58,614 bases of DNA from CAZKWG01 sp964615375 (GTDB lineage: Bacteria; Myxococcota_A; UBA796; CAZKWG01), in NCBI GenBank assembly GCA_964615375.1, contig CAZTOW010000058.1, positions 1 to 58,614 on the forward strand. The letters are read 5' to 3'. How positions within the stretch are numbered: position 1 is the stretch's first letter; every line of letters starts with the position of its first letter. Of the stretch, positions 9,524-18,323 are shown piece by piece. Position numbers and translations under genes: made by a program. Under the pieces are notes generated by a model. That model was not told the origin of the DNA. It saw nothing but the letters and a program-made list of their open reading frames with translations, and made no database searches.

Positions 9524-10479
9524 TCGGGGGCCACCGGCTCGAGCACCGCCACCAGCAGCGGCGCGGGGTTGTAGCAGCGGCTGCAGCGCAGGGCGATGAG
9601 CCAGACGCCCTCGCCCTCGAAGCCGGTGAACGTGCTGGTCCCGTCGCTGGCCAGCGTGAGATCGGCGCTGGTCCCCTCCTCGATGTCCATCGACCAGAGT
9701 TGGGTGGCGTTCAGCTCGATGTCCAGGAAGTCGGCCTCGATGTCCTCGACCGAGGCGCCCTCGTAGAAGCCGAGCATCAGGCTGTCCACCTGCCCGGCGT
9801 CGAAGGGGTTGCCCTGCCCGTCCACCGTGACCGCGCTCCAGTCCACCGTGTAGGGCCCCTCCTCGCAGACCCGGGCCTGCTCGCGCGAGGCGAGGTCCAC
9901 GGTGAAGTCCAGCACCCCGCAGCCCGTGGGGACCGAGACCTCCGTCTCCGACGAGCTCGCGTCGGGCTGGAGGAAGGCCAGCATCCGGGCGCCCACGCCC
10001 AGCGTCTTGCCCGTGTTCAGCAGCACCATGTAGGTGCCGCCGTCCTCCGTGTACTCGGTGGGGACGTCGATGGGCGTGCCGAAGAAGGACATGCTGGACA
10101 GGGTCGTGCAGGTCCCGGCCGCGTCGTTCTCGAACTGCACGTAGCCGCTCATGTCCGACTGCTGCAGGTCGTTGTTGGACAGCCCCGCCTCCACCTCCTC
10201 CTGGCTGAGGGAGGAGAAGCGCACCATGCCGACCACGTCGATGTCCTCGGCGGGGTCGAGGCTGTGGCACTGGATGTCCTCGACGAGCTTGTCCCAGCAG
10301 ACGGTGGCGTCGGTGGCGGATGCCGTGACCGCCACCGGCACCTCCAGCGCGCCATAGAACAGGTAGTTGTTGTCGTCGCTGAGCGTCAGCGTGCGGCCGT
10401 CGCAGACGTCCTCGGGCTCAGCAGCCTTGTCCCCGCAGGCCAGCAGGAGGAGGAGGGGGATTGCACGTTCAGTATTCAC
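9520..10479 (-). CDS. Lipoprotein of unknown function
   Basis: A 319-residue acidic lipoprotein, signal peptide MNTERAIPLLLLLAC with lipobox LLAC. No catalytic motif is recognised. The mature part is beta-rich with spaced Cys residues (WDKLVEDIQCHS, AAGTCTTL, TGCGVLDF, RVCEEG, ALRCSRCYN), which suggests disulfides and an extracytoplasmic fold. It overlaps the gene upstream by 11 bases and the gene downstream by 4, so the three minus-strand lipoprotein genes at 8.2-11.1 kb form one operon. A joint role at the cell surface is inferred from position only. Confidence 0.75.
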   Translation of the reverse strand: MNTERAIPLLLLLACGDKAAEPEDVCDGRTLTLSDDNNYLFYGALEVPVAVTASATDATVCWDKLVEDIQCHSLDPAEDIDVVGMVRFSSLSQEEVEAGLSNNDLQQSDMSGYVQFENDAAGTCTTLSSMSFFGTPIDVPTEYTEDGGTYMVLLNTGKTLGVGARMLAFLQPDASSSETEVSVPTGCGVLDFTVDLASREQARVCEEGPYTVDWSAVTVDGQGNPFDAGQVDSLMLGFYEGASVEDIEADFLDIELNATQLWSMDIEEGTSADLTLASDGTSTFTGFEGEGVWLIALRCSRCYNPAPLLVAVLEPVAPE

Positions 10480-11050
10480 GGTATCCGACCTCCCAGTCGT
10501 AGGTGAACGCGCCGCTGGCCTCGTCCCAGGTCGCGAAGGTCACGGCCTGCCAGCCCTCGCCGCTGTCCACCATCAGGACCTGGGCGTGGCCGTAGTACTC
10601 GGGCACGTAGCCGTAGGAGGTGGCCTGGCCCACCAGGCTGGAGAGATCCGCGCTGTCTACGCCGAGGGTGGCGGCGCAGCCCGGGTTCGCCTCCGCGCTC
10701 AGGGCGGCGTCGGTCACGATCAGGTCCCAGGCCCAGGAGCACTCCGCGCAGTCCGTCCGGGCCGCGGTGGAGGCGAGGGTCAGCGTGATCCGGCACAGAT
10801 CCTCGCCCTCGCCGCTGTCCGCCGTGAAGTACCACGCCTCGGTGCCCGCGTAGGCGCTGGCGTCGGCGGTGGCCTCCCCCAGGCGCCCCTCGGCCCCCGT
10901 GAGCGGCTCGGCGCTCTCGCCGGTCTCGCCGGTCTCGCCGGTCTCGCCGGTCTCGCCCGTCTCCTGGGGCTGGCCGGTCTCGCCGGTCTCGCCGGTCTTG
11001 TCCGCGCAGGCGAAGCAGAGCAGCAGGGGCAGCAGGGGGGATGGGCGCAT
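10469..11050 (-). CDS. Small lipoprotein with Thr-Gly-Glu repeat linker
   Basis: A 193-residue predicted lipoprotein with lipobox CFAC. Directly after the lipidated Cys comes a low-complexity linker of repeated T-G-E units (about residues 18-45), then a 140-residue beta-rich domain with four Cys in two clusters (GEDLCRITL, TDCAECSW). The linker probably lifts the globular domain from the membrane. Similar ETG-rich linkers occur after the lipobox in the FG-GAP lipoprotein at 55243 and, much shorter, in the ASST-like lipoprotein at 6863. Lead gene of the three-lipoprotein operon; divergent from the sigma-like gene at 11189. No function recognised. Confidence 0.75.
   Translation of the reverse strand: MRPSPLLPLLLCFACADKTGETGETGQPQETGETGETGETGETGESAEPLTGAEGRLGEATADASAYAGTEAWYFTADSGEGEDLCRITLTLASTAARTDCAECSWAWDLIVTDAALSAEANPGCAATLGVDSADLSSLVGQATSYGYVPEYYGHAQVLMVDSGEGWQAVTFATWDEASGAFTYDWEVGYREY
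10911..10998. repeat. 9-bp tandem repeats encoding the TGE linker
   Basis: The unit (C)TCGCCGGT(CT) repeats in two blocks with an interruption around 10967-10978. It encodes Glu-Thr-Gly on the minus strand. Near-identical units suggest recent slippage, so linker length is likely to vary between strains. Confidence 0.85.
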
Positions 11051-11188
11051 GGGTCTCCTCGGCTCGGGTGCGGACCTTAGCCGCGCTCGGCCCCCGGCGG
11101 CAACTGGGAATGCGGGTCTCTGGCGGGCTCGTCACAGGCGCGTGGAGCGGCGCCATCTCCGAGGGTCACCCATGAGCGCGGAGCCCCC

Positions 11189-12088
11189 ATGTCCCCCACA
11201 CCCCGAGGCTGTCCCCACCCCCTGCGCGCTGAGCTGGCGGAGCTCCTGCCCCCTCACGCGGTCGGGCTCCCCGCCCTGGACGCCCTGGCGGCGCGGCTCA
11301 AGCAGGTCCTGGCGGCGCGCCCGCAGCCCGCGACGCTGACCAGCGAGCTCCTGGCGAGCTCCCTGATGAGCGCCTGGGACGTGCTGGTCCGTCGCGCCCG
11401 CCGGGAGGCCCGGCTCAACCAGGAGCAGGCTGAAGAGGTGGTCGCGGGACTGGCCAGCCGGCTCTCCAGCCTGTTCGCCACCTGGCGCGGCGAGGGCACC
11501 TTGAGCGCCTACCTGATCGTGATCCTCGGCCGCGACGCGCGGGCTCTCCAGGAGCGGGAGCGCCGGGTGGAGGCGGCTGTCGAGGTGGAGGAGGCGGCCT
11601 CCCCCGAGGCCGAGCTCCTGGGCGGGCTCTCCCGGGAGATGCAGAGCCAGGCCCTCCTGCGCTTCGCCTGGTTCCTCTACGGCAGCCCCGACAACCCCGC
11701 GCGTCTCCAGTATGACAGGGCGCTCGCCGACTTCCTGGCGCTGTCGGCCCAGCTTGCGGGGCGCTCCTACGACGAGCTGGTCCTGCTCTACCAGCCTCGG
11801 CCGGGCTCCTGGGGGCTCGGCGCGGGGGAGGCCGACCGGAAGTGGTGGCGCGGGCGCGCCTGCCTCGCCCGCCGTCGCCTCTTCGAGGCGCTGGAGGAGC
11901 CGGCCAATCAGCGGGTCTTCGAGCGCATCGTGGCCGAGATCAACGCGGGCAGGTCCCCGGAGGCGGCCTCCCACCCGCCTCGCGCTCACTCGGCCGGGCC
12001 GAAGAAGGCGAAGACCGCGCCGACGCTGTCGCTGAAGCCCGGGGCGCCCACCAGGATCTCCGGCGCGCCGTCTGCGTTGGCGTCCTGA
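11189..12088 (+). CDS. Divergent sigma-70/ECF-like protein (tentative)
   Basis: A 299-residue protein. Residues about 60-125 resemble sigma region 2 of ECF factors (AWDVLVRRARREA..., LNQEQAEEVVAGLASRL, FATWRGEGTLSAYLIVILGRDARA, followed by an Arg-rich helix). Region 4 is not clearly recognisable, though the C-terminal part has a WWRGRACLARRRLFEAL helix. The first usable in-frame start is the ATG at 11189. The last 103 bases overlap the convergent gene ending at 11986, and the C-terminal 34 residues are therefore antisense to that gene's C-terminus and may carry no function. Cytosolic. If a sigma factor, the divergent lipoprotein operon is a plausible target, but this is inference. Confidence 0.55.
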   Translation: MSPTPRGCPHPLRAELAELLPPHAVGLPALDALAARLKQVLAARPQPATLTSELLASSLMSAWDVLVRRARREARLNQEQAEEVVAGLASRLSSLFATWRGEGTLSAYLIVILGRDARALQERERRVEAAVEVEEAASPEAELLGGLSREMQSQALLRFAWFLYGSPDNPARLQYDRALADFLALSAQLAGRSYDELVLLYQPRPGSWGLGAGEADRKWWRGRACLARRRLFEALEEPANQRVFERIVAEINAGRSPEAASHPPRAHSAGPKKAKTAPTLSLKPGAPTRISGAPSALAS

Positions 12089-13653
12089 GCGTAGCCCAGC
12101 GCCGCGCCGAAGGCCTGACCGGCGCTCGCGTCGGGCACGATGTCCACGGCCACCGTGGACAGCTCGACATAGGACGCGGTCGAGACGTCCTCATCCAACA
12201 GCCCCGAGAGCAGGATCGAGGCCATGCCGCTCCCCTCTGCGTCCGCGGAGGGTGACCAGGAAGGCGCGCCGATCAGGAGCTCCGGGCGGTCGTCCCCGTC
12301 CAGGTCGGGCAGGACGTTCAGCACCTCTCCCACCCCCTGGTCCGTGAACCCTCGCAGCACCACCGGCGACTCGAAGTCCACCCCCGAGCTGCTGGAGGAG
12401 CAGGCGCTGTGGTGCCAGATCACCGCGCCGTCCCCGCCCGAGCGCCCCGGCGCGCCCACCAGCAGGTCATCACAGCCGTCGCCGTCGAGATCGGCCGCCG
12501 CCAGCGCCGCCCCGAAGCGGTCGTCCTCGGCCGCCCCCAGGTGCGCCGTCTCATCGGTCAGATGGAGGTCCATGCGGGTGTCGTTCACCAGGAACACCGC
12601 CCCCTGAGCGTAGGCCAGGCTCAGCTCGGCGCAGGCTCCGAGTCCGGAGATGGCCAGGGTCGTCGCCCCGCCCAGATCGAGGCTGGCCAGCGCTCCCCCG
12701 GCCTGCAGCCCCTTGCAGCCACCTGACGCCGTGATGACACCACCCATGGTGTCAAGGCTCAGCGCGCCGTTGCCCTCATCGGGCGTGAGCAGGTAGACCT
12801 GGCCCTCGCCGTACTCTCCTCCTGCGCTGGCGCCGATGAGCAGATCGTCCTGTGCCCAGGCCAGCACGCGCCCCCCACCTGCGCCCGCCGGTGCGTCGAA
12901 GCTCATCCAGGCGTCCGCGCCCACGGATCGGCCCGCCTCCGCGACGAGCTCGTCGATCAGATAGACCCGCCCCCCGTCGCCCGAGCCCGGCGCGCCGATC
13001 GCCACCGCGCCGTCGTCGCGCACGGCCAGCGCGCTCCCCAGGTAGGCGCTGGCGCTGTCTCCCTGAAGCGCTCCGAGCCCGTCGGCCAGGCTGGGTGCGC
13101 CAGTACCCCCCGTCGACAGCTCCACGAGGTGGACGACACCCGCGCGCGTCTCCAGTCCGTCTTCTGTCGGCGCGCCGATCAGGACGCGCGGGGCCTCGCC
13201 GGAGCTGCCAGGGAGCCCGGCCACGGTGTAGCCCGCCTGATCTCCCGCGGTCACGCCGGTGGGTCGGACCAGCAGATCCTCCGACGAGGACGTGGAGAGC
13301 GCGTCCTCCGGCGTCCAGTCGCAGTCCTCTGGCACACAGTTGTTGTCCTTGCCGTCATGGCAGGTCTCCAGGTCGGCGGGGATGGCGGTGTCCTCGTCGT
13401 CGCAGTCTTCCCCGTCCACGCCGCCCAGGACGCCGTCCTCGTCCAGGTCGATCTCGTCGGCAAGGCCGTCGCAGTCGTCGTCCAGGAGGTTCTCCAGGAC
13501 CTCGGGCATGTCAGGGTTGATCTCGGGGTCTGCGTCGTCGCAGTCTGGTCCGGCCTCGAATCCATCAAGATCGACGTCCTCAAATTTGTTCAGGCTGCGG
13601 CAGCCGCAGAGCAGCAGGGCCAGGGTCGTGGTGAAGCTGAGCGTGGTTGCCAT
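11986..13653 (-). CDS. MopE-repeat / FG-GAP propeller lipoprotein
   Basis: A 555-residue secreted lipoprotein (lipobox LCGC near residue 17). Residues about 25-115 hold two or three MopE-type Asp/Cys repeats (GPDCDDADPEINPDMPE, DDDCDGLADE, GEDCDDEDTAIPAD), thought to bind calcium. The rest is an integrin-alpha-like FG-GAP propeller with repeats such as VLIGAPTEDG, AADLDGDGCDDLLVGAPG, LPDLDGDDRPELLIGAPS and AQDANADGAPEILVGAPG. Such proteins are typically surface-bound adhesins or structural proteins in myxobacteria. It follows the barrel-protein gene by 7 bases on the same strand, so the two are likely co-expressed. Confidence 0.88.
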   Translation of the reverse strand: MATTLSFTTTLALLLCGCRSLNKFEDVDLDGFEAGPDCDDADPEINPDMPEVLENLLDDDCDGLADEIDLDEDGVLGGVDGEDCDDEDTAIPADLETCHDGKDNNCVPEDCDWTPEDALSTSSSEDLLVRPTGVTAGDQAGYTVAGLPGSSGEAPRVLIGAPTEDGLETRAGVVHLVELSTGGTGAPSLADGLGALQGDSASAYLGSALAVRDDGAVAIGAPGSGDGGRVYLIDELVAEAGRSVGADAWMSFDAPAGAGGGRVLAWAQDDLLIGASAGGEYGEGQVYLLTPDEGNGALSLDTMGGVITASGGCKGLQAGGALASLDLGGATTLAISGLGACAELSLAYAQGAVFLVNDTRMDLHLTDETAHLGAAEDDRFGAALAAADLDGDGCDDLLVGAPGRSGGDGAVIWHHSACSSSSSGVDFESPVVLRGFTDQGVGEVLNVLPDLDGDDRPELLIGAPSWSPSADAEGSGMASILLSGLLDEDVSTASYVELSTVAVDIVPDASAGQAFGAALGYAQDANADGAPEILVGAPGFSDSVGAVFAFFGPAE

Positions 13654-13660
13654 GGTGACC

Positions 13661-15475
13661 TCAGAGGCGCGCGCCGACGCCGAGGGCGGCGGCCGGCTCC
13701 CAGGGGGTGGTGACGTCAGACCAGATGGAGGTGCCGAGGCTGCCGGCGCCGCTCACGAAGAGCACGTCTCCGAGCGGGATCTCCAGGCCGAGCTCGCCGG
13801 ACAGCGTGAGCGCGTTGAGCGGGACGGCTCCGACGGAGAGCGCGATCACCGGGCGCAGCGGCCACTCGCTCCCCCCGCGCGCGCTCAGCACGAGGCGCTC
13901 TCGCAGCAGAAAGCGGCTGTCCATCTTCCCGTCCACGTAGGCGTAGGGGTAGGGGCCCATGGTCTGGTCGTGGGCCAGCCCCAGCTCGAGGTCCACCCAG
14001 GAGGCCCGGAGGACGCGGTAGTTGAGCTGAGCGGTGCCGCCGGCGTGGCTCATCCCGTCGAAGCGCATCAGGAGCGGGGCGAGCGTGAGCGACCAGCGGC
14101 GGGGGGGGGCCTCCGGCTCCGGGGGCCCCTTCACCAGGATCTGCGTCGGGTCCCAGTCCCCTCTCCGAGGCGTGGGCGTGTCCTGGAAGCCGTCCATCGC
14201 CACGCCCTCGACCGTCGCGCGCAGCAGCAGGCGATCCTCCTCCGCGAGCTGCAGCATCACGGACCGCACCGCGCGCCCATCGGCGCTGCTGTGCTCGATC
14301 CGGTGCAGACCCGGGCGCAGGTTGAGCGTCACGTGGTTCAGGCCCTCCACGGGCAGGCCATCCACCTTCCACTCGCCCGCGTCCATCTCCAGGCGCAGCA
14401 GGGGGAGGGGCTGGCCGAGCCCGGTCTGCGCGAGCACCCAGGCGCTCTGGAAGACGGGCACGTCCAGCCACTCCTGGGCGTAGGGGTTGCAGGCGCCCTC
14501 GCGGGCCCCGGCGGCCGTGGACAGCAGATCCTCGGCGTCTGCGCCATGGACCGCGAGCCGGGCCAGGGCACCGTGGATCAGGACCTCGCACAGGCTCTCC
14601 TGGCTCAGCGGCGCGTCCAGCGAGTCCAGGCCCTGCGCCAGGCGGCGGTAGGTGTCGTCGAGCTGCGTCAGCTTCGCGTGCAGGCCGTCCCCGACCTCGG
14701 CGCCCGCCCGAAGCTGCGCCTCGAGCGCGTGGATTCGCTCCTCCACCTTGAACAGGTCGCCCTCCAGGGCGCTAAGGCGGACCTCGCTGTCGAGAAGGTG
14801 GGCGAACTCCACGGGCTCCACCTGCAGCGCCGCGCAGTCCAGGCCCGTGCGATAGAGGGCGAGGCGGCGGCGCTCCTCGTCGTCGGCCTGCATGCGCAGA
14901 CGGGAGACGGCGTCGGCGGCCGGACCCTCCAGCGCGAGCGCCGCCTCGTTCAGGTCGGCGCGGGCGCGCATCAGGGCGTCCAGGCCGTCCTCGGTGGCCC
15001 AGGCCCGCTCCCAGTCCACGCCCTGCCATGCCTCCCACCAGGCGTCCAGCGCGCGCGCCGCGCGGCGATCACTGCCGTCCAGCAGCGTCCTCGTGGTCTC
15101 CACCTGGGCGAGGGTCTCCGCCGCCATCTCCTCCACCTCCCCGGACACGCTGGCCTGGGTGAGGGGGCAGGCGTCCCGGCGCTCGATCCATTGGGCGCGA
15201 CGGCGCCTGGCCTCGGCGATGCCCTGCTTGCGCAGCTCGCGCTCGGTCTGGAGGGCGCCGCGGCGCGCGCGCAGCCGGGAGAGCTCGTCACGGGTGTCGG
15301 CCTCCTCGGCGCTGGTGGAGGTCGGCGTCTCCGTCCGCGCGATCCAGGTGCGGATCGCGCCAGGGAGCTCGGACTCGGCGCGATCGAACTCTTCGCGCCA
15401 GAGATCGGCGTTGGTGCTGTCGAGGTCGGCCTCGCCCGCGAGGCAGAGGGGCAGGAGGAGCAGGTTGGCGATCAT
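13661..15475 (-). CDS. Secreted coiled-coil protein with predicted outer-membrane barrel
   Basis: A 604-residue protein with a cleavable signal peptide (MIANLLLLPLCLAGEA). Residues 30-290 are strongly helical with heptad-like coiled coils (ELSRLRARRGALQTERELRKQ, FKVEERIHALEAQLRAG). Residues 340-430 form a small beta domain. The last 150 residues show alternating amphipathic strands (WSLTLAPLLMRFDG, AQLNYRVLRASWVDLELGLAH, RFLLRERLVLSARGG, LTLSGELGLEIPLG) ending in a short hydrophobic strand, as expected for an outer-membrane barrel. Function not recognised; a periplasm-spanning anchor is one reading. Forms an operon with the downstream MopE/FG-GAP lipoprotein gene. Confidence 0.7.
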   Translation of the reverse strand: MIANLLLLPLCLAGEADLDSTNADLWREEFDRAESELPGAIRTWIARTETPTSTSAEEADTRDELSRLRARRGALQTERELRKQGIAEARRRRAQWIERRDACPLTQASVSGEVEEMAAETLAQVETTRTLLDGSDRRAARALDAWWEAWQGVDWERAWATEDGLDALMRARADLNEAALALEGPAADAVSRLRMQADDEERRRLALYRTGLDCAALQVEPVEFAHLLDSEVRLSALEGDLFKVEERIHALEAQLRAGAEVGDGLHAKLTQLDDTYRRLAQGLDSLDAPLSQESLCEVLIHGALARLAVHGADAEDLLSTAAGAREGACNPYAQEWLDVPVFQSAWVLAQTGLGQPLPLLRLEMDAGEWKVDGLPVEGLNHVTLNLRPGLHRIEHSSADGRAVRSVMLQLAEEDRLLLRATVEGVAMDGFQDTPTPRRGDWDPTQILVKGPPEPEAPPRRWSLTLAPLLMRFDGMSHAGGTAQLNYRVLRASWVDLELGLAHDQTMGPYPYAYVDGKMDSRFLLRERLVLSARGGSEWPLRPVIALSVGAVPLNALTLSGELGLEIPLGDVLFVSGAGSLGTSIWSDVTTPWEPAAALGVGARL

Positions 15476-15565
15476 CTGTGGACTCCTGGGCAGCCTGCGG
15501 CGCCCTGTGTCTCGGGGGAGGGCGGGGGCGCGCCGCGCGCTAGCGTCCGCTGTGGAATGGGTCGA

Positions 15566-15603
15566 AATTTAAAAGGAGTAACTTCAATAAATTTCTTCCT
15601 GGC
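15566..15603 (+). promoter_or_regulatory. AT-rich upstream region of the lectin lipoprotein
   Basis: The 184 bases between divergent starts (15475 minus, 15660 plus) contain one sharply AT-rich block including AAATTTAAAAGGAG and ATAAATTTCTT, in an otherwise >70% GC setting. It is the likely promoter core for one or both genes. No unambiguous -35/-10 pair can be fixed by eye. Confidence 0.45.
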
Positions 15604-15659
15604 GAACGTCGCGCTAGCGCTCACCCTCGTCGACCCCTCCGCAGGGCCAGAGGTGAAAC

Positions 15660-18302
15660 ATGTCTCGTTTGCGCTCCCTGATCCTGCTCTGCGCCATTGG
15701 CTGTCAAGAAGAAGAGAAGCCCGAACCTGAGGACACGAGCGCATGCTCGGTCGCGGACGCGGACGGCGACGGCCTCAGCCCCTGCGACGGCGACTGCGAC
15801 GACGCCGATCGCATGGTGAACCCGTCGTCCAGCGAGCTCGACGGAAACGGGGTCGACGACGACTGCGACGGCGTCGTGGACCTCGGCGCTGCCGACAGCG
15901 GGGAGGATGACACGGGAGGGGGGGACGACACGGCGTCGGAGCCCTGCCTGGACGCCGATCTGGACGGCGCCTGCCAGGACGTGGACTGTGACGACCGCGA
16001 CCCCACCTTCTACCCAGGCGCCGACGAGCTCTGCGACGAGCAGGACAACGACTGCGACGGGTACACCGACGAGGACGCCCTCGACGCGCCTACCTGGCAC
16101 TACGACACGGACGGCGACTACTACGGGGACCCCGAGAGCTTCGTCGTCACCTGCGACGCGCCCGAGGGCACGGTGCTCAACGGGGAGGACTGTGACGACG
16201 AGGACCCCGGCACCAACCCAGGCGCCACGGAGATCTGTGACGAGGAGGACAAGGACGAGGACTGCGACGATCTCGCCGACGACCTCGACGAGAGCACCGA
16301 CTATGTGGACACAGACATTGTGTATCTGGACGGCGACGGCGACGGGCACGGGGACCCCTCCTCGACGCCCCAGGTGGCCTGCGACGCAGACGACGAGACC
16401 AGCGAGACGCCCACCGACTGCGACGACACCGACCTGGAGGTCCACCCGGACGCGGACGAGCACTGCGACGGAGAGGACGACGACTGCGACGGCGCGGTGG
16501 ACGAGCCGGACGCCGTGGACGTGAAGACCTGGTTCGCCGACGCGGACAGCGATGGGTACGGTGACGCCGGATCCAGTGAGGAGGCATGCGACGCGCCCGA
16601 GGGGATGGTTGCGGACTACATGGACTGCGACGACAGCCGGGACGACGTCCACCCGGGCGCGCCGGAGTACTGTGATGGCGCGGACAATGACTGTGACGAG
16701 GTGACCGACCCCGACAGCTCCGTGGACGCCGCCACCTGGTACACGGACGCGGACGGTGACGGCTTCGGCGATCTCGCCACCGCGAGATCGAGCTGCACCG
16801 CGCCCGACGGCACGGTGCTGGTGGAGGAGGACTGCGACGACAGCCGCGGCGACGTCAACCCAGACGCCCAGGAGGTCTGCGACGCGGAGGGCGCGGACGA
16901 AGACTGCGACGGCGCCGCCGATGACGCGGACGGCAGCGTCGCCGCCGGCACGCTCGTCACCTGGTACCACGACGCCGACGGCGACGGGTACGCCTCCAGC
17001 TCGGACAAGGTGCGCCTCTGCGACATCCCCGAGGACTACCTGGCCAGCGCCGAGCCCGCGGACTGCGACGACGACGACGTGGACAGCTACCCGGACGCTA
17101 CGGAGTTTTGTGACTACCGCGACAACGACTGCGACGATCAGGTGGACGAGGACGCGGAGGACGCCACCACCTGGTACAAAGACCACGACGGGGATGGGTA
17201 CGGATATGAATCCAGCTCAAAAGCATCCTGCACCATGCCCGCAGGGTACGTCGCGACCTCGACCGACTGTGACGATGACGCGTCCGGCGTCCACCCCGGC
17301 GCCCTGGAGCGCTGCGCGACCAGCGCGGACGACGACTGCGACGGCAGCACGGAGAGCGGCGCCATTGACGGCAGCATCTGGTACCGCGACAGTGACGGCG
17401 ATGGTTACGGAGACTCGGAGAGCTCGCGCGAGGGCTGCGAGCGCTCCGGCTATGTCGCCGACGACAGCGACTGCAACGACTCCAAGAGCTCCGTGAACCC
17501 CGGCGAGCAGGAGAAGTGCGACGCCAGCAACACGGATGAGGACTGCGACGGGGATGCCGACGATGAGGACGGCAGCGCCACCGGCCAGACAGAGTGGTTC
17601 GTGGACGCCGATGGTGACGGGTACGGGGTGAGCACAGAGTATCGGGAGCTCTGCGACAAGCCGACCGAGGGGAGCTATTCGAGTGCATCTACCGACTGCG
17701 ACGATGACGAAGCGCTGATCAACCCTGGGGCGGACGACACGGTCTGTAACGGGTTGGATGACAATTGTGGCACCATCGTGGACATGGACGGGGGTGAGAT
17801 GCAGTGTGAGACCTATGATTATGATGAGGCCCCATATTGTCAGCAGGTCTGGGGTAGCGTCGTCAACGAATTCGGAGAGGATGTGTATCACACCTATCTG
17901 TTCTGCTCTGGACCGATGACCTGGGATGAGGCGCATGGGTATTGCCAGGAGGTCGGCTACCACCTCGTGACCATCGGGGACGCTGCCGAGCAGGACATGA
18001 TCGAAGGCTGGATGGACACATGGGGCGCGAGCTCGGCCTGGATCGGTCTGACGGATGATACTGGTCGTGGGAAATGGTCTTCTCAGGAGTCCATGAAGGA
18101 GATCGCTGGTTATGGATACTGTGCAGACACGTCGTACCTATATCGTCTTGGACTGATCTACACGAGCTGGGCATCGGGCACTCCGGCGGAGGACTCGGAC
18201 GACTGCATCACGCTGGTCGAGTCCGGCACCGTCTGGGTCTGGCAGGACGCGGAATGCACAGGTGATCGCCGCTTCATCTGCGAGAGCTGCGACCCGCTCT
18301 GA
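15660..18302 (+). CDS. Large MopE-repeat lipoprotein with C-terminal C-type lectin domain
   Basis: An 880-residue lipoprotein (lipobox AIGC at residues 13-16). Residues 30-700 hold roughly a dozen MopE-type repeats of about 50-60 residues: DxDGDGYG, a Cys, then DCDDxxxxxxPGAxExCDxxDxDCDG. This Asp/Cys/Gly pattern is typical of calcium-binding surface proteins of myxobacteria and relatives. Residues about 725-878 match a C-type lectin fold: TWDEAHGYCQEVGYHLVTI, SAWIGLTDDTGRGKW, VWVWQDAECTGDRRFICESC, with the conserved Cys pairs and WIGL. The lectin part has visibly lower GC than the repeats, which suggests it was added later. Likely binds carbohydrate at the cell surface or in matrix. Confidence 0.88.
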   Translation: MSRLRSLILLCAIGCQEEEKPEPEDTSACSVADADGDGLSPCDGDCDDADRMVNPSSSELDGNGVDDDCDGVVDLGAADSGEDDTGGGDDTASEPCLDADLDGACQDVDCDDRDPTFYPGADELCDEQDNDCDGYTDEDALDAPTWHYDTDGDYYGDPESFVVTCDAPEGTVLNGEDCDDEDPGTNPGATEICDEEDKDEDCDDLADDLDESTDYVDTDIVYLDGDGDGHGDPSSTPQVACDADDETSETPTDCDDTDLEVHPDADEHCDGEDDDCDGAVDEPDAVDVKTWFADADSDGYGDAGSSEEACDAPEGMVADYMDCDDSRDDVHPGAPEYCDGADNDCDEVTDPDSSVDAATWYTDADGDGFGDLATARSSCTAPDGTVLVEEDCDDSRGDVNPDAQEVCDAEGADEDCDGAADDADGSVAAGTLVTWYHDADGDGYASSSDKVRLCDIPEDYLASAEPADCDDDDVDSYPDATEFCDYRDNDCDDQVDEDAEDATTWYKDHDGDGYGYESSSKASCTMPAGYVATSTDCDDDASGVHPGALERCATSADDDCDGSTESGAIDGSIWYRDSDGDGYGDSESSREGCERSGYVADDSDCNDSKSSVNPGEQEKCDASNTDEDCDGDADDEDGSATGQTEWFVDADGDGYGVSTEYRELCDKPTEGSYSSASTDCDDDEALINPGADDTVCNGLDDNCGTIVDMDGGEMQCETYDYDEAPYCQQVWGSVVNEFGEDVYHTYLFCSGPMTWDEAHGYCQEVGYHLVTIGDAAEQDMIEGWMDTWGASSAWIGLTDDTGRGKWSSQESMKEIAGYGYCADTSYLYRLGLIYTSWASGTPAEDSDDCITLVESGTVWVWQDAECTGDRRFICESCDPL

Positions 18303-18323
18303 GCGCCGCCCGGCGGCCCCGGC

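Noticed and set aside
10911..10998. Short tandem repeats as a CRISPR array
   Set aside because: 9-bp units without spacers inside a lipoprotein gene, translating to a regular Glu-Thr-Gly linker; no cas genes.
13259..15730. Long plus-strand open frame across the barrel and MopE genes
   Set aside because: Antisense shadow; no motif, and it would run against two genes with signal peptides and recognisable repeats.
15750..17800. Repeated GACTGCGACGAC words as a CRISPR or satellite array
   Set aside because: They follow the codon phase of MopE repeats (Asp-Cys-Asp-Asp) with diverged synonymous positions; protein repeats explain them.
18303..18323. GC-rich hairpin between convergent lectin and kinase genes as terminator
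   Set aside because: GGCGGC/GCCGCC can pair, but such dyads are expected by chance at this GC and no T-run follows.
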